From Sphingomonas daechungensis (GTDB lineage Bacteria; Pseudomonadota; Alphaproteobacteria; Sphingomonadales; Sphingomonadaceae), in contig NZ_CP060780.1 of assembly GCF_014489495.1 (NCBI RefSeq), positions 868,001 to 932,000 of the forward strand: a stretch of DNA of 64,000 nt, in the 5' to 3' direction. This document shows, piece by piece, positions 34,545 through 44,176 of the stretch; the stretch's first letter is position 1, and each line of letters begins with the position of its first letter. Below the pieces are notes generated by a model. That model did no database searches, was not told where the DNA came from, and was given only the letters and a program-made list of their open reading frames with translations. The position numbers and the translations under genes were made by a program.

Positions 34545-35081
34545 GCTCTTCGAGGCTCCAACTAGTGAAGCCTGACGACGACTTCTGCATCAAGGCCGCT
34601 CGTGCCGGCACAAATCCAAGCTTACATTTATCGAGTAGCGCCGGACCCGCAGCAACGGGGTTTGCTCCAAGCTCCTCGTACATAAACTGTCGCGCCGCCA
34701 CGGCGGACAGCCAGCTGGGATCTCCGACAACGGAAAGGTTGCGGGCTAGCTTGAACCAGCTTTCCGCGCTGAGCATGTCGCGCAGGCCGTCGAAATCGAA
34801 CTCGACCCGTAAGCTCTCAATTCGAAAGTTTTGTTGATCCAGGTCGAAAAATCCCCGCGCTCCCAATCCTGCTCGAGCGCGTCATGTCCTTCGGCCCACC
34901 AAAACTCGCGAGGAACTAGAGCGAACTGAGCCTCTCCGCGTTCGCTCACAAATAGCCTGGCTCGACTGTTGAGTAGGCCGGCGTGAGCACGCTTGGTAAT
35001 GGCAAATCTCGCTTCGCGTTTGTCGCCATCCGCTGCCACTGCCGCCAAGGCCTTCGAGGTCGGAATCCAAAATTCGGGCAT
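34417..35081 (-). CDS. Hypothetical island protein, frameshifted
   Basis: Starts MPEFWIPTSKALAAVA, contains GEAQFALVPREFWWAEGHD; one missing base at 34806-34808 joins ELRAYG to VEFDFDGLRDML. A second part has WNIPDWFWENFTK and SSQDWQRGAFRG near the end. The C terminus then runs into the excisionase-like sequence, a probable deletion junction. About 221 residues. I have seen this kind of protein in integrase islands but know no function. Confidence 0.5.
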
Positions 35082-35141
35082 AGCTGGCCGACTACAGCAA
35101 CTGCTGCTGCGAACCCGACGTATCCTCGCGTTTCGCGCGCT

Positions 35142-35306
35142 TTACGCTCGCGGGGCGTCGGCGCCGTCGCCGACTTTCGACTTGAACAGGATGTAATTGG
35201 CGTTCGAGTTGAACGGCAGGTCGAGGTAGATAAGGTCGACGCTCTCGCTCGCGATATGCTCGCGCAGAACGTCGAGATTGTCGCCGTAGAACAGCTTGTT
35301 GGTCAC
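35142..35306 (-). pseudogene. DNA methyltransferase remnant
   Basis: 54 residues from a GTG start: TNKLFYGDNLDVLREHI, then VDLIYLDLPFNSNANY, the N-terminal end of a site-specific (type III mod-like) adenine or cytosine-N4 methyltransferase. Motif IV reads DLPF instead of DPPF, and the rest of the enzyme is missing. Presumably left over from a restriction-modification or methylation gene of the island. Confidence 0.65.
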
Positions 35307-35358
35307 GCTAACTCCCGCCCGAGCCACACAAGCGTAGCAAGGCGGCAACCGGAAGCAA

Positions 35359-36581
35359 CTAGACGGCTTCCGCCAACCGGATAATGTTGGCTTGCGAACC
35401 GGTGCAATACGAAGCCCACGCCGGCATGAGCTTTTGTTTCCGCTGCTCGAAGAAGGTCGTTCGTCTGTAGGCGCTTTCGGTGCGATTGGGATTGGTGTGG
35501 GCAAGCGCAGCCTCCGCCCAGGCGTCCGCGAAGCCAGTCTCCGCCGCCCAATCGCGGAAGGACGATCGGAAACCGTGAACCGTATAGTCCTTGCCTTCAT
35601 TGATCCGCAGCACCTTGGCAAGTGTCGCGTCGCTCATCGTTCCTTTCAGCCCTGGAAAGACGAGATCATTCGGCTTGTGAGCGACTGCCTCCCGGAGTTT
35701 GCCCAATATCTCGACGGCCGCAGGTGCGAGCGGCACAATGTGCAATCTTGCTGTCTTTGTGTTTTCGGGAGGAACACGCCACTCGCAGCCATCCAAATCG
35801 ACATCCCGCCATCGCGCCTTGCGGACTTCACCGGATCTAGCCGCAGTCAGGATCAGGAACCGAAGCGCAGCCCGGCCGATGGAGAACTCGCCCTCGGCCA
35901 GACTGGAAACGAACTCCGGCAGGCTCTTGTACGGCATCGCGGCGAAGTTGGACCCTTTAGGCTGCTTTATGCCCCCATCAGCTGGTTGAGCGCCCGCATC
36001 GGAGCTTCACTCTTTCGCCATCCTTTGCCGTGCGCATAATCGAGGACCACGCCGATACGCTGGCGAACGCGCCGGGCCGTCTCGCCCTTGGAAAGCCAGA
36101 TAGGAAGCAGGACCTTCTGAATTGCAGGCGCGTCGATTTCGTCGACGGATAGGCTGCCTAATGCCGGGAAGGCATACGTCTTCAGCGTGTTGAGCCATTG
36201 CTCGCCGTGCTTCCCGTTGCGCCAGCCTTTGGAAACCTGTGAGTGGTATTGCTCAGCGGCGCGTCGAAATGTCGGGATTTCCTCGTGGATGTGCCGCCAG
36301 ACGGCGGATGGGTTCAAGCCAGCCTTCGCAATTTCACGACCGATCCGCGCCTTTTCTCGCGCCTCGCCCAGCGTGAGTGATCGTTTCTGTTGAAGCGGAA
36401 TTTCAACAGGGACGGCCTCCGGCACGAAGGTCCCAAGGCCAAAGTCCTGCCGCTTCCCATTGTACTGGACTCGAAGGACCCAGGATTTGGTCCCGCTAGG
36501 CTTTACGAGGAGATAAAGGCCTTTCCCGTCGGAGTGTCGCCCGGGCTTGGCGTTGCGTGCTTGGGCGACGGTCAGCGCCAT
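35359..36581 (-). CDS. P4-type site-specific integrase, frameshifted
   Basis: DUF4102-type N terminus (MALTVAQARNAKPGRHSDGK), central arm domain and catalytic domain. Catalytic residues: Arg in TAARSGEVR, HxxR in HGFRSSFRDW, His in LAHTNPN and Tyr in SAYRRTTFFEQR. One missing base in the C5 run at 35974-35978 separates MRALNQLMG from IKQPKGSNFAAMPYK. About 408 residues if repaired, normal for the family. Its start faces the 3' end of tRNA-Ser, the typical position for an island integrase. Confidence 0.88.
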
Positions 36582-36718
36582 GGCAGTTCCCTCAACAGTT
36601 ACCCCTTTATGGCGCGATTGCACGCGAACGTCAACGACCGTCGGCGCACGGAATCCACCTAAGTAACGTCAGGATTCTAACGATTTTTGGACAATCGCGA
36701 ATGATTGCGAATAAGTAG

Positions 36719-36733
36719 CTGGCGGAGACGGAG
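36719..36733. repeat. Candidate right attachment site in tRNA-Ser 3' end
   Basis: ctggcggagacggag, identical to 5699-5713. It covers the encoded CCA, the discriminator base and the acceptor-stem end of tRNA-Ser(GCT). With the integrase gene immediately inside, this is the likely attR. Confidence 0.5.
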
Positions 36734-36811
36734 GGATTCGAACCCTCGGTACGGGAATCCCCGTACGGCGGTTTAGCAAACCGCTGGTTTCAGCCACTCA
36801 CCCACGTCTCC
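36720..36811 (-). tRNA. tRNA-Ser (anticodon GCT)
   Basis: Acceptor ggagacg pairs with cgtctcc; the anticodon arm reads gcggt, loop ttgctaa, accgc, giving anticodon GCT. A long variable arm (cgtacggggattcccgtacg) is characteristic of serine tRNAs, followed by gggttcgaatccc in the T arm and an encoded GCCA end. 92 nt with CCA. It remains functional because an integrating element would rebuild the 3' end. Confidence 0.95.
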
Positions 36812-37016
36812 GGAAGCAGCGCTAGGCGGCGGCCTATATAGTCAGCCTCGGCATCCTTCAACCGCCCCTTCCATTCCGCCAGGCATCTCAAGCCGCAGCG
36901 ATCCGAAACCGCGGATGGAGAAACTGGAGCCTGGTCAGATGGTGCGAATGTCTTCGTTGCGCTAGTAGGTCGCCGCAGCCGGGGGCCTGTTCGAAAGCAA
37001 ACCTGCCGAGGTAAAG

Positions 37017-37708
37017 ATGAGACGGCTGATTGCATTACTGGTCCTGACCTGCGCCGCCGCTTCGGCGTCCGCGCGAGCTTCAGACGTTCAAACCATGCCT
37101 ATCGAGTTAAGGGCGGCGACGCTCGGCCCCGGCCAATATGTCTGGGAAGCAAGCACTGCTCCCCCGGTGCCCTGTTCGTGGTCATCAATCTCACGTCGCA
37201 ACGCGCCATGGTTTACCGGGAAGGCGTCCTCATCGGCGCCTCGACGATCTCTACCGGCAGCAAGGATCGCGAGACGCCGATCGGAATCTTCCCCATCCTG
37301 GAGAAGCAATTGGAGCATCGATCGAGCACCTACGACAATGCACCGATGCCATATATGCAGCGCCTGACCTCAAAGGGCGTCGCACTGCATGCGGGCAATT
37401 TGCCCGGTTACGCCGCGTCGCATGGCTGTATTCGCCTGCCGGTGGGCTTCGCCAAGCTGCTCTATGGAGCCACTCAGGTCGGCACACCGGTCATGATCAC
37501 GGATTCAGCCCAGGTCGCCGAGCAGCAGCGCAGAATGGACGAATTCGTGCGCGCCAATGACGAATTCGTTCGGCGGAGGGCGGAGCAGCGGGCAGCTGCG
37601 GACCGGGCGCTCGTCGAATTCGAAAAGGCGAAGGCGGAGCACGAGGAGGCCGTGCGGCGACACAATGCCGAAATGGCAAAGCTTCAATCGGGAGTCGTTC
37701 CGAAATAG
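37017..37708 (+). CDS. L,D-transpeptidase (YkuD domain), frameshifted
   Basis: Signal peptide (LIALLVLTCAAASASARA), then one break in the C5 run at 37161-37165; repaired it reads APPGALFVVINLTSQRAMVY. The YkuD catalytic motif is present: HAGNLPGYAASHGCIRLP with the catalytic Cys, and GSKDRETPIGIFP before it. A C-terminal charged coiled-coil (RALVEFEKAKAEHEEAVRRH) extends it. Periplasmic peptidoglycan cross-linking or lipoprotein attachment enzyme, about 231 residues. Confidence 0.88.
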
Positions 37709-37843
37709 CCCGTCGGCTATCCTTCAACAAAGCCGATTGCGGACCTCAGACCCCATGCAATAGCTTGGCTCCGCCGAGGCCATGCAAACCGCTGTCCGGA
37801 AGATCGCCGGCAGCGGAAGCTGAAAGGTCGAGGGGAGGACATT

Positions 37844-38778
37844 ATGATGATGAGGCGCTTGGCACTCTGCGCCGGCGGGCTTGCGTCGGCTCTGGCCTTG
37901 GCTGCAGTGACGCCGCCGCGGAAAGCCCATTTGGTGCGACCGGCAATCACCGGAATCTCGCATCTCGCAGTCTATTCGAGCGATCTCGGGGCCAGTGAGC
38001 ACTTCTACGTCGTGGTTCTGGGCGCCACCAAGGGCCCGGACCCGAGAACCCGCCGGCGCGCGTTACTATTTCAGCGAGCAGCAATTCGTCGAAGTGCTTC
38101 CCTCACCTGCCGGTCTCGGCCCGAGCAGGCTCGCCCACGTCGCGTACAATACAGCCGACGCGTCCGCGCTGCGCGCGTACCTGATTGCAAACGACGTCGC
38201 CGGCGCGAGCGAACTCCGGCGCGGGCCACAGGGAGTCTGGTTCTCGGTCAAGGATCCCGAAGGCAACGAGGTCCAGTTCGTGCAGCCCTCAAGCAAGGGC
38301 AATGCCGCAATGGCCGGAGCGATCAGCGGGCGGATCATCCACGTCGGCCACCTGGTTCGCGACCGCGCCAAGCAGGACCTTTTCTATCGCGACCTGCTCG
38401 GGTTCCGGCCGTACTGGTACGGCGCATTCAATCCCTCAAAGGTCGACTGGGTGTCCAACAGGCCCGGATGGACGCGACTGGCTCGAATATATGATGGTCG
38501 GTCCGGGATCGGACGTGCCGCTGGAGAAAGTCGATGCCAATCAGCTGGGCGTGCTCAACCATGTGTCGCTGGGCGTGCCCAACATGCAGACGGCGGTTAC
38601 GACACTCTACCGCGAGAACCGGCTCAGCAAACGCCACGACGGCCCACAGATGGGGCTCGACGGTAAATGGCAGGCCAATTTCTACGATCCCGACGGGACG
38701 CGCATCGAACTCATGGAGTTTCAGCCCGTCATGAAGCCGTGCTGTTCAGAATTCACTGCGGAAAGCCCCACGCAATAA
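37844..38778 (+). CDS. VOC/glyoxalase-fold protein, frameshifted
   Basis: N-terminal signal-like segment (RRLALCAGGLASALALAA) followed by a VOC domain: TGISHLAVYSSDLGASEHFY, then after two missing bases near 38041-38057 GARYYFSEQQFVEVLPS and VSFxVKDPEGNEVQFVQ-type sequence. A second VOC half begins GRIIHVGHLVRDRAKQDLFY; a further break near 38473-38476 (two bases of a CG repeat missing) leads to DWLEYMMVG and FYDPDGTRIELMEF. Metal-dependent dioxygenase/glyoxalase superfamily; exact reaction unknown. About 312 residues. Confidence 0.8.
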
Positions 38779-38826
38779 TGAGGAAGCCGGAGTGGCGACT
38801 TACCGGCGCCTGGATCGGTCGCTGCA

Positions 38827-39710
38827 TTATATTGCTCGCACGTCGATCCGCATGTCGAGGCACATCTGCTCGCCGGGCTCGAGGATGCGGATTCCAAGGG
38901 CAAGCCAGTCCGTCTCCGGCTCATTGAGCGCGGCGTTCGCGTGGCTGACCGGCTCGGCCACGAAGACTCCACCGCTCGCGGGCGAGTAGATCTGGAAGAA
39001 GCGGGCTTCGGGCGACGACAGCTCGATCTCAAACAGCCAATCGGGATCGGTGATCAGGGCGCGCCCGCTCCAGTCTGCGAATCCGTTGTCAAGAGCCTGC
39101 CCGCAAATCAGGCGGTCCTTGAGATCGTAACGGCCCGTGGCCGGGAGCTTGGCGACCGGGAGGACCTTGTCATCGATCGTCCACACAAAGCCGACGCCAG
39201 TGTCGATCCGGGTCTGAGGCCCGCACTGGAAATAGGGATGCTGGCCCAGTCCGCACGGCATCGGCTCACCGGATGTGTTGGTGCAGGTCAGCCTCACATC
39301 CAGCACTGAGTCAACGAGCCTGAAGTCCTGCTGCGCTTCGTAGGCCCAAGGCCATTCCCCGGGCTCGTGCCGGTATGAGAGGACCGCCGAGGATCCATCG
39401 ACCTCATCCGCTGTCCAAGGGTTCAGCCACCCCTGCCCGTGCAGGGGACTCGGATCGCCAGCCATGTTCGGCTCCAGGCGAATCTCCCTGCCCGAAAGGC
39501 GAACGCGCCGCCCCGAATCCGGTTCACATAGGGGACGAGAGGAAAATTACCCGCCTCCAGAACGTTTTCGAGCGGGGTGAGGCTTTCACGCAATATTGAA
39601 ACGGGACTTTCGGCTCCCAGATACGCGAGCCGTGAAATTACCCCGCCTATTGAGGGATTTAGCTGAAGCTCGAGCCTCGAGGACGACAAAGTCAGGAGAG
39701 TGGATGACAT
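38827..39710 (-). CDS. galM: Aldose 1-epimerase (mutarotase), frameshifted
   Basis: GalM-like beta-sandwich. N-terminal half LNPSIGGVISRL, FPLVPYVNRIRGG; one base missing at 39485-39487 joins to EIRLEPNMAGDPSPLHGQGW; then QHPYFQCG with the catalytic His region, and a late Glu region. About 294 residues. It interconverts sugar anomers and lies next to the galactose catabolic genes, fitting the first step of galactose use. Confidence 0.82.
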
Positions 39711-39836
39711 CGGATTTCTAAACCTCAGACGACCAGGAATTCACAAGTCGGCAACTTCGCTGGGGATAAGCTGACAAATAAAGTTGCGCACGGAATCAGG
39801 CGCTTGGTAATTTACCCCGGGGTCCGGGAGAGGAAC

Positions 39837-40157
39837 ATGGGTAGACGAGTCAAAGATTTTATCGAGATCAGCGAGTACACTTCGCTCGATCAGCTGATCA
39901 ACTCGCTCACGGCAATCCGGGACAGCCTGCCGACGGAAGCCGAGCCCGAGCTCCGGATGAAGGGCGACGATGTCTTCGGGCGCCGCCTCTCGATCAGTTA
40001 CCTTCGCGATTTGAATGCCGAGGAAGCGGCTTGCGAGGCTCGCTACGGCGCCGCCGACCTGCCGGCCCCGGATGCGGAGATCGAGAAGCTCCGGCACCAG
40101 CTCGACGGCGTCGACTTCGAACGCGAAGATCGCCGCCGCATTCGACGCGTAGCCTAG
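39837..40157 (+). CDS. Hypothetical soluble protein
   Basis: 106 residues with a good ribosome site (gggagagg) ahead of MGRRVKDFIEISEYTSLDQL. Helical and acidic (EAEPELRMKGDDVFGRRLSI); no signal or membrane segment. Function unknown. Its position suggests linkage with sugar metabolism but gives no role. Confidence 0.6.
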   Translation: MGRRVKDFIEISEYTSLDQLINSLTAIRDSLPTEAEPELRMKGDDVFGRRLSISYLRDLNAEEAACEARYGAADLPAPDAEIEKLRHQLDGVDFEREDRRRIRRVA

Positions 40158-40185
40158 CTCACCAACACCGCACCGCCGCGGATTC

Positions 40186-41493
40186 TCACGCCGACGCCTG
40201 CCCCTCGCCGGGCGCGCCAAGATCCACTTCTTCCTCGTTCAGCCTCCGCCGGGCCTCTTCCTCCTGCTCGCGGGCGCTGGCGAGCTCGTAGTGAGACGGC
40301 GGGACGATCGGCACGACGAGGCACAGGCTCGACGCGGGTAGCACCTCCCGCCAGTCGCGGATCAGGCGTTTGTAGGCGCGGCCGACATTGCGGATGTTGC
40401 GATCGAGGTCGAACAGCCCAAGCGCGTTCACATTGCCGTTCTTCTCACGAAGCGCCGTGTCCCAATCGATTTGGTCGATCAGCGAATACCAGGTGAAGCC
40501 GACGGTCGGGATGCCGACGTTGCGCAGGCGAAGGACGTTGGCCCATTCCTTCCACAGCCAGTGCACGGCTTCGTCGCCAACCGGACCTTCGACGAGGTTG
40601 GTCTCGGTGTGCATGATCGGAAGGCGGTAGCGATTGTAATATTGCCGCGTGATCTCGGTGTAGCCGAAGACTTCGCCGCTCGCGGTCGTGTGTCCGTTCT
40701 CGAAGACGCGATGCTCGTTGGTGCGATAGTAATCGTTGCCGAGGATGCAGTGCTGCTTGAGCCGGTTGTGAAGGAAGAAGTGATACTCTTCCTTCGTCAT
40801 CCCGTTATCCAGCAGATACTCGTACATCTCACTGTCGACCCGGCGGCCGTAGTTGAGGTCGAGGCTGAGGAAGCGCCGTGAGTTGAGCACTTCCGCCTGA
40901 TGGATGGCGGCCGGGCTGTCGGCGTGAAAATATTCCGACGATTCGGACTGAATGAAAATCGCGTCGGCGCGGTGCTTGAGGATTTCGAGCATCGCCAGGA
41001 CATTGGCTTTGACGATGTGCTTGAGCGCGGTGACGAACCCGAGGTCCGTCTTCAGCTGCTCGTTCCACCAGCCGTACTTGGCGGAGAACATCGCGCAGAT
41101 GAACATCTCGTTGACCGGCGTGTAGAGCTGCACCCAGGGGTAGCGCTCGGCGAAGGCTGCCGCGTACCGCGCGAAGAGAACCGGGAAATCGGGGTTCTGG
41201 AAATTGCCGATCCAGTCGGGAACGCCGAAGTGGCAAAGGTCGATGATCGGCGTGATGTCGCGGCGCTTCAGCTCCGTCAGCGTGATATCCGCGAATTCCC
41301 AGTCGTACTTGCCGGGGCCGAGATACGTCTTGTGGAGAGGCGGACCATAGCGAAGGAAATTGATGCCGATTTCCTGGACGCAGTCGAAATCCTCGCGCCA
41401 CCTTTCGTAGTGGCCGCAGACCTCCATCTCGTCGACGCGCGTCCTGCCATTGTCGATGGTCGGGATGCTGTTCTCTATCCCGGTCGCGAACAT
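40186..41493 (-). CDS. Glycoside hydrolase family 1-like enzyme (beta-glycosidase)
   Basis: 435 residues. TIM-barrel with the acid/base Glu in LYTPVNEMF (GH1 TxNEP-like) and the nucleophile Glu in IMHTETNLVEG; also GFTWYSLIDQIDWD near the end. It diverges from textbook GH1 enzymes in both motifs, so a distinct subfamily is likely. An upstream stop in frame precedes MFATGIENSIP, which is used as the start, but family members usually have more residues there. Possibly supplies galactose or glucose to the adjacent pathway. Confidence 0.75.
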   Translation of the reverse strand: MFATGIENSIPTIDNGRTRVDEMEVCGHYERWREDFDCVQEIGINFLRYGPPLHKTYLGPGKYDWEFADITLTELKRRDITPIIDLCHFGVPDWIGNFQNPDFPVLFARYAAAFAERYPWVQLYTPVNEMFICAMFSAKYGWWNEQLKTDLGFVTALKHIVKANVLAMLEILKHRADAIFIQSESSEYFHADSPAAIHQAEVLNSRRFLSLDLNYGRRVDSEMYEYLLDNGMTKEEYHFFLHNRLKQHCILGNDYYRTNEHRVFENGHTTASGEVFGYTEITRQYYNRYRLPIMHTETNLVEGPVGDEAVHWLWKEWANVLRLRNVGIPTVGFTWYSLIDQIDWDTALREKNGNVNALGLFDLDRNIRNVGRAYKRLIRDWREVLPASSLCLVVPIVPPSHYELASAREQEEEARRRLNEEEVDLGAPGEGQASA

Positions 41494-41636
41494 GAAGTTG
41501 GCGATGTTTCAGTCTCCCTCGGACGCCGCTCACGCCGATATTCTATTCAGGGAACAGCTTCTGTCCCGGCCTGCCCGAATAGAAAACCGCGGGAGCAATG
41601 TCGCGTTCCCGCCGTTTTCGATAACGAAGAGAACGC

Positions 41637-42523
41637 ATGGCCTGGAAAGACGGATTCATTGCGGTCGATTGGGGCACGACCAATCGACGCGCCTACCTCA
41701 TAAATTCCGACGGCCTCTGCGCCGACGAGTTCGAGGACGGGCAGGGAATCCTGTCCGTCCCGGCCGGCGGGTTCGGCAATGCCGTCGCGGAGATTCGCCG
41801 ACGCCTGGGCGACAAGCCGTTGCTGTTGGCAGGGATGGTGGGATCGAACCGTGGATGGGTGGACGCGCCGTATGTCCCCGCCCCCGCCGGGCTCGATGAT
41901 CTCGCGCGAGCGCTCGTGTGGCCGGAGCAAGGTCGGATCGCGCTAGTGCCGGGGGTGTCCTTCCTTTGCGACGGCGATGCGGACGTCATGCGCGGCGAGG
42001 AATTGCAGCTTCTCGGCGCTCTCGCTGCAGGCCTGGTCTCGCCCGATGCGCTCGTCTGCCATCCGGGCACGCACAACAAATGGGTGGTTCTGCGTGAGGG
42101 ACGCATCATTCGCTTCCGAACCGTGATGACCGGCGAACTGTTCAACGTGCTTCGCGAGCACAGCATTCTCGCCGATCTTATCGGCGGGACCGTTGAGGGG
42201 GTCGTGCGTTTGCCGTGGGCGTGCGCCGTGGTCTTTCGGGCGATTGCCTCACGTCCGAGCTGTTCAAGATCCGCGCACGCATCCTCCTTGGCGAGGCCGA
42301 AGCGAGCGACGCACCGTCCTATGCAAGCGGGCTGTTGATAGGCACTGACGTGCGCGCCGGCCTCGGCGAGAGTGATGAGCAGGACATCGTCGTCATGGGT
42401 CGGCCGGAACTGACGAAGCTTTATTCGGAGGCCATACAGATCGCCGGCAGGACGCCCCACGAGGTCAATGGGGAGCAGGCTTTCCTCGCCGGAGCGAAGG
42501 GGATCGCGGAGTTGATTGAATGA
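41637..42523 (+). CDS. dgoK: 2-dehydro-3-deoxygalactonokinase, frameshifted
   Basis: Phosphorylates 2-dehydro-3-deoxygalactonate (De Ley-Doudoroff pathway). ASKHA-type nucleotide motif VDWGTTNRRAYL at the start, CHPGTHNKWVVL in the middle, and after one missing base near 42205 GVRRGLSGDCLTSELFKIRA. Ends with ATGA over dgoA. About 295 residues. Confidence 0.9.
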
Positions 42524-43149
42524 GCGCAGTTGAAGACTTCCGCCGGTACTTCGCCGAGTGTCCGCTGGTGGCCATCGTCCGGGGAGTCACCCCCGCGGAA
42601 GCTGAAGCGATCGCAGGCGCCCTTTACAGGGGCGGCATTAGGATCATCGAAGTCCCGCTAAATTCCCTGATCCGCTGGAGAGCATCCGCATCATCGCCGC
42701 GAAGTTTGGTGACCGCGCATTGATTGGTGCGGGGACTGTGCTCGATCCGTCACAAGTGGCCGAGGTTGCGAATGCGGGCGGCCGGCTGATCGTTTCGCCG
42801 AACGCCAACACGTCCGTAATCGAAGCAACGGTGGCTGCGGGAATGGTCTCTTCGCCCGGTTACTTTACGCCCTCGGAAGCCTTCGACGCCATCCGCGCGG
42901 GGCTCATTCGATCAAGCTGTTCCCGGCAGAGGCGGCAACTCCCGCGGTGGTGAAGGCGCAGAAGGCCGTTCTCCCGCCGAACGTTCCGCTGATCGTTGTC
43001 GGCGGCGTTACGCCCGAATCCATCACAGGCTGGCTCGACGCCGGCGCAGATGGATTCGGCCTGGGCGGCGGCCTTTACAAGCCGGGACAGACCGAACAGG
43101 CCACGCTCGAAAAAGCGCGCGCCTATGTCGCCGCATTGGGGGACAATGA
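42520..43149 (+). CDS. dgoA: 2-dehydro-3-deoxy-6-phosphogalactonate aldolase, frameshifted
   Basis: Class I aldolase of the KDPG/KDPGal type; splits the phosphorylated keto acid into pyruvate and glyceraldehyde 3-phosphate. The catalytic boxes are AIVRGVTPAEA (Glu/Arg region), LIGAGTVLDP, SIKLFPAEAATP with the Schiff-base Lys, and VGGVTPESI. Breaks near 42665, 42899-42902 and in the G5 run near 43137-43141. After the last repair the gene ends ALGGQ with TGA at 43147-43149, overlapping the next ATG. About 211 residues. Confidence 0.88.
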
Positions 43150-44075
43150 AGCCAATCCGGATTGCGATCATCGGTTTCGGCAAGATCGCCGAAGACCAGC
43201 ATCTGCCGGCGATCTCGGCGAACCCGCGGTTCGAACTGGCTGCGACATCCAGCCGCACCGGCCATGGCGTCGAGCCAATCTTTGAGGATTGGCGCGAGCT
43301 ACTGCAAAGCATCGAAGGTCTCGAAGCTGTCGCGATCACGACTCCGCCGTCCGTCCGTCACGAGATTGCGGCAGCTTGCATCGAAGCCGGCCTCCACGTT
43401 CTGATGGAGAAGCCGCCGACGTCGACACTTAGCGAGGTCGAGGATCTCATCTGCCTCGCCGAAGCGAAGGGCGTGACGCTGTTCGGAACCTGGCACTCAC
43501 GTCACAATCCATCGGTGCCGATCGCCGCGCAGGCTCTCGCAGGGAAACGGATCGCCGAAATGCAGATCCGTTGGCAGGAGGACGTCCACAAATGGCATCC
43601 CGGGCAGCGATGGATCTGGGACGCCGGTGGGTTCGGCGTATTCGACCCGGGCATCAACGCCTTGTCCATCGTTACAGCCATCTTTCCCGGCTCGCTGTTC
43701 GTCCGCTCAGCCCAGTTGAGCGTGCCAGCCAATGCCGAAACGCCTGTTGCCGCCGAGATCGACTTCGCGAGCGACGTCGCCGACGGCCCACTCCACGCCA
43801 GCTTCGACTTCCTTCGAACCGACGGGGAAGAATGGACGATCGATATCCGGACCACTGACGGCCGCAGCATCTTCCTGAAGGAGGGCGGCGCCCGGCTGTT
43901 CGTCGATGGCGCCGAGCAGGATGTTTCGGGCCCTGGCGAATATCCGGACATCTATCGCGAGTTCGTCGACCTGATCGATCAGCGGCGGAGTTCCGTCGAC
44001 GTGACTCCACTCCGTCTCGTCGCCGATTCCTATCTTGCCGCGTCCCACACCACAGTGGAGCCTATCACGAGCTGA
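43146..44075 (+). CDS. gal: D-galactose 1-dehydrogenase
   Basis: GFO/IDH/MocA-type oxidoreductase, 309 residues from MKPIRIAIIGFGKIAEDQH, the NAD(P) motif. EKPPTSTLSEVEDL is the conserved second motif with the catalytic Lys. This match is typical of D-galactose 1-dehydrogenases. It oxidises D-galactose to galactonolactone, step one of the De Ley-Doudoroff route. The lactonase and galactonate dehydratase are not in this window. Confidence 0.85.
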   Translation: MKPIRIAIIGFGKIAEDQHLPAISANPRFELAATSSRTGHGVEPIFEDWRELLQSIEGLEAVAITTPPSVRHEIAAACIEAGLHVLMEKPPTSTLSEVEDLICLAEAKGVTLFGTWHSRHNPSVPIAAQALAGKRIAEMQIRWQEDVHKWHPGQRWIWDAGGFGVFDPGINALSIVTAIFPGSLFVRSAQLSVPANAETPVAAEIDFASDVADGPLHASFDFLRTDGEEWTIDIRTTDGRSIFLKEGGARLFVDGAEQDVSGPGEYPDIYREFVDLIDQRRSSVDVTPLRLVADSYLAASHTTVEPITS

Positions 44076-44176
44076 AATTTGATGACCGTGCTTAACCCTT
44101 GTTATGTCCTGTGTCGCAGGCGTAATGAATTCAGTGGCTTCATCGTTCATGAGCCACTGTGGGGGTTTTGTTGCGT

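Noticed and set aside
35142..35306. Functional DNA methyltransferase
   Set aside because: Only the first 54 residues are present and motif IV reads DLPF.
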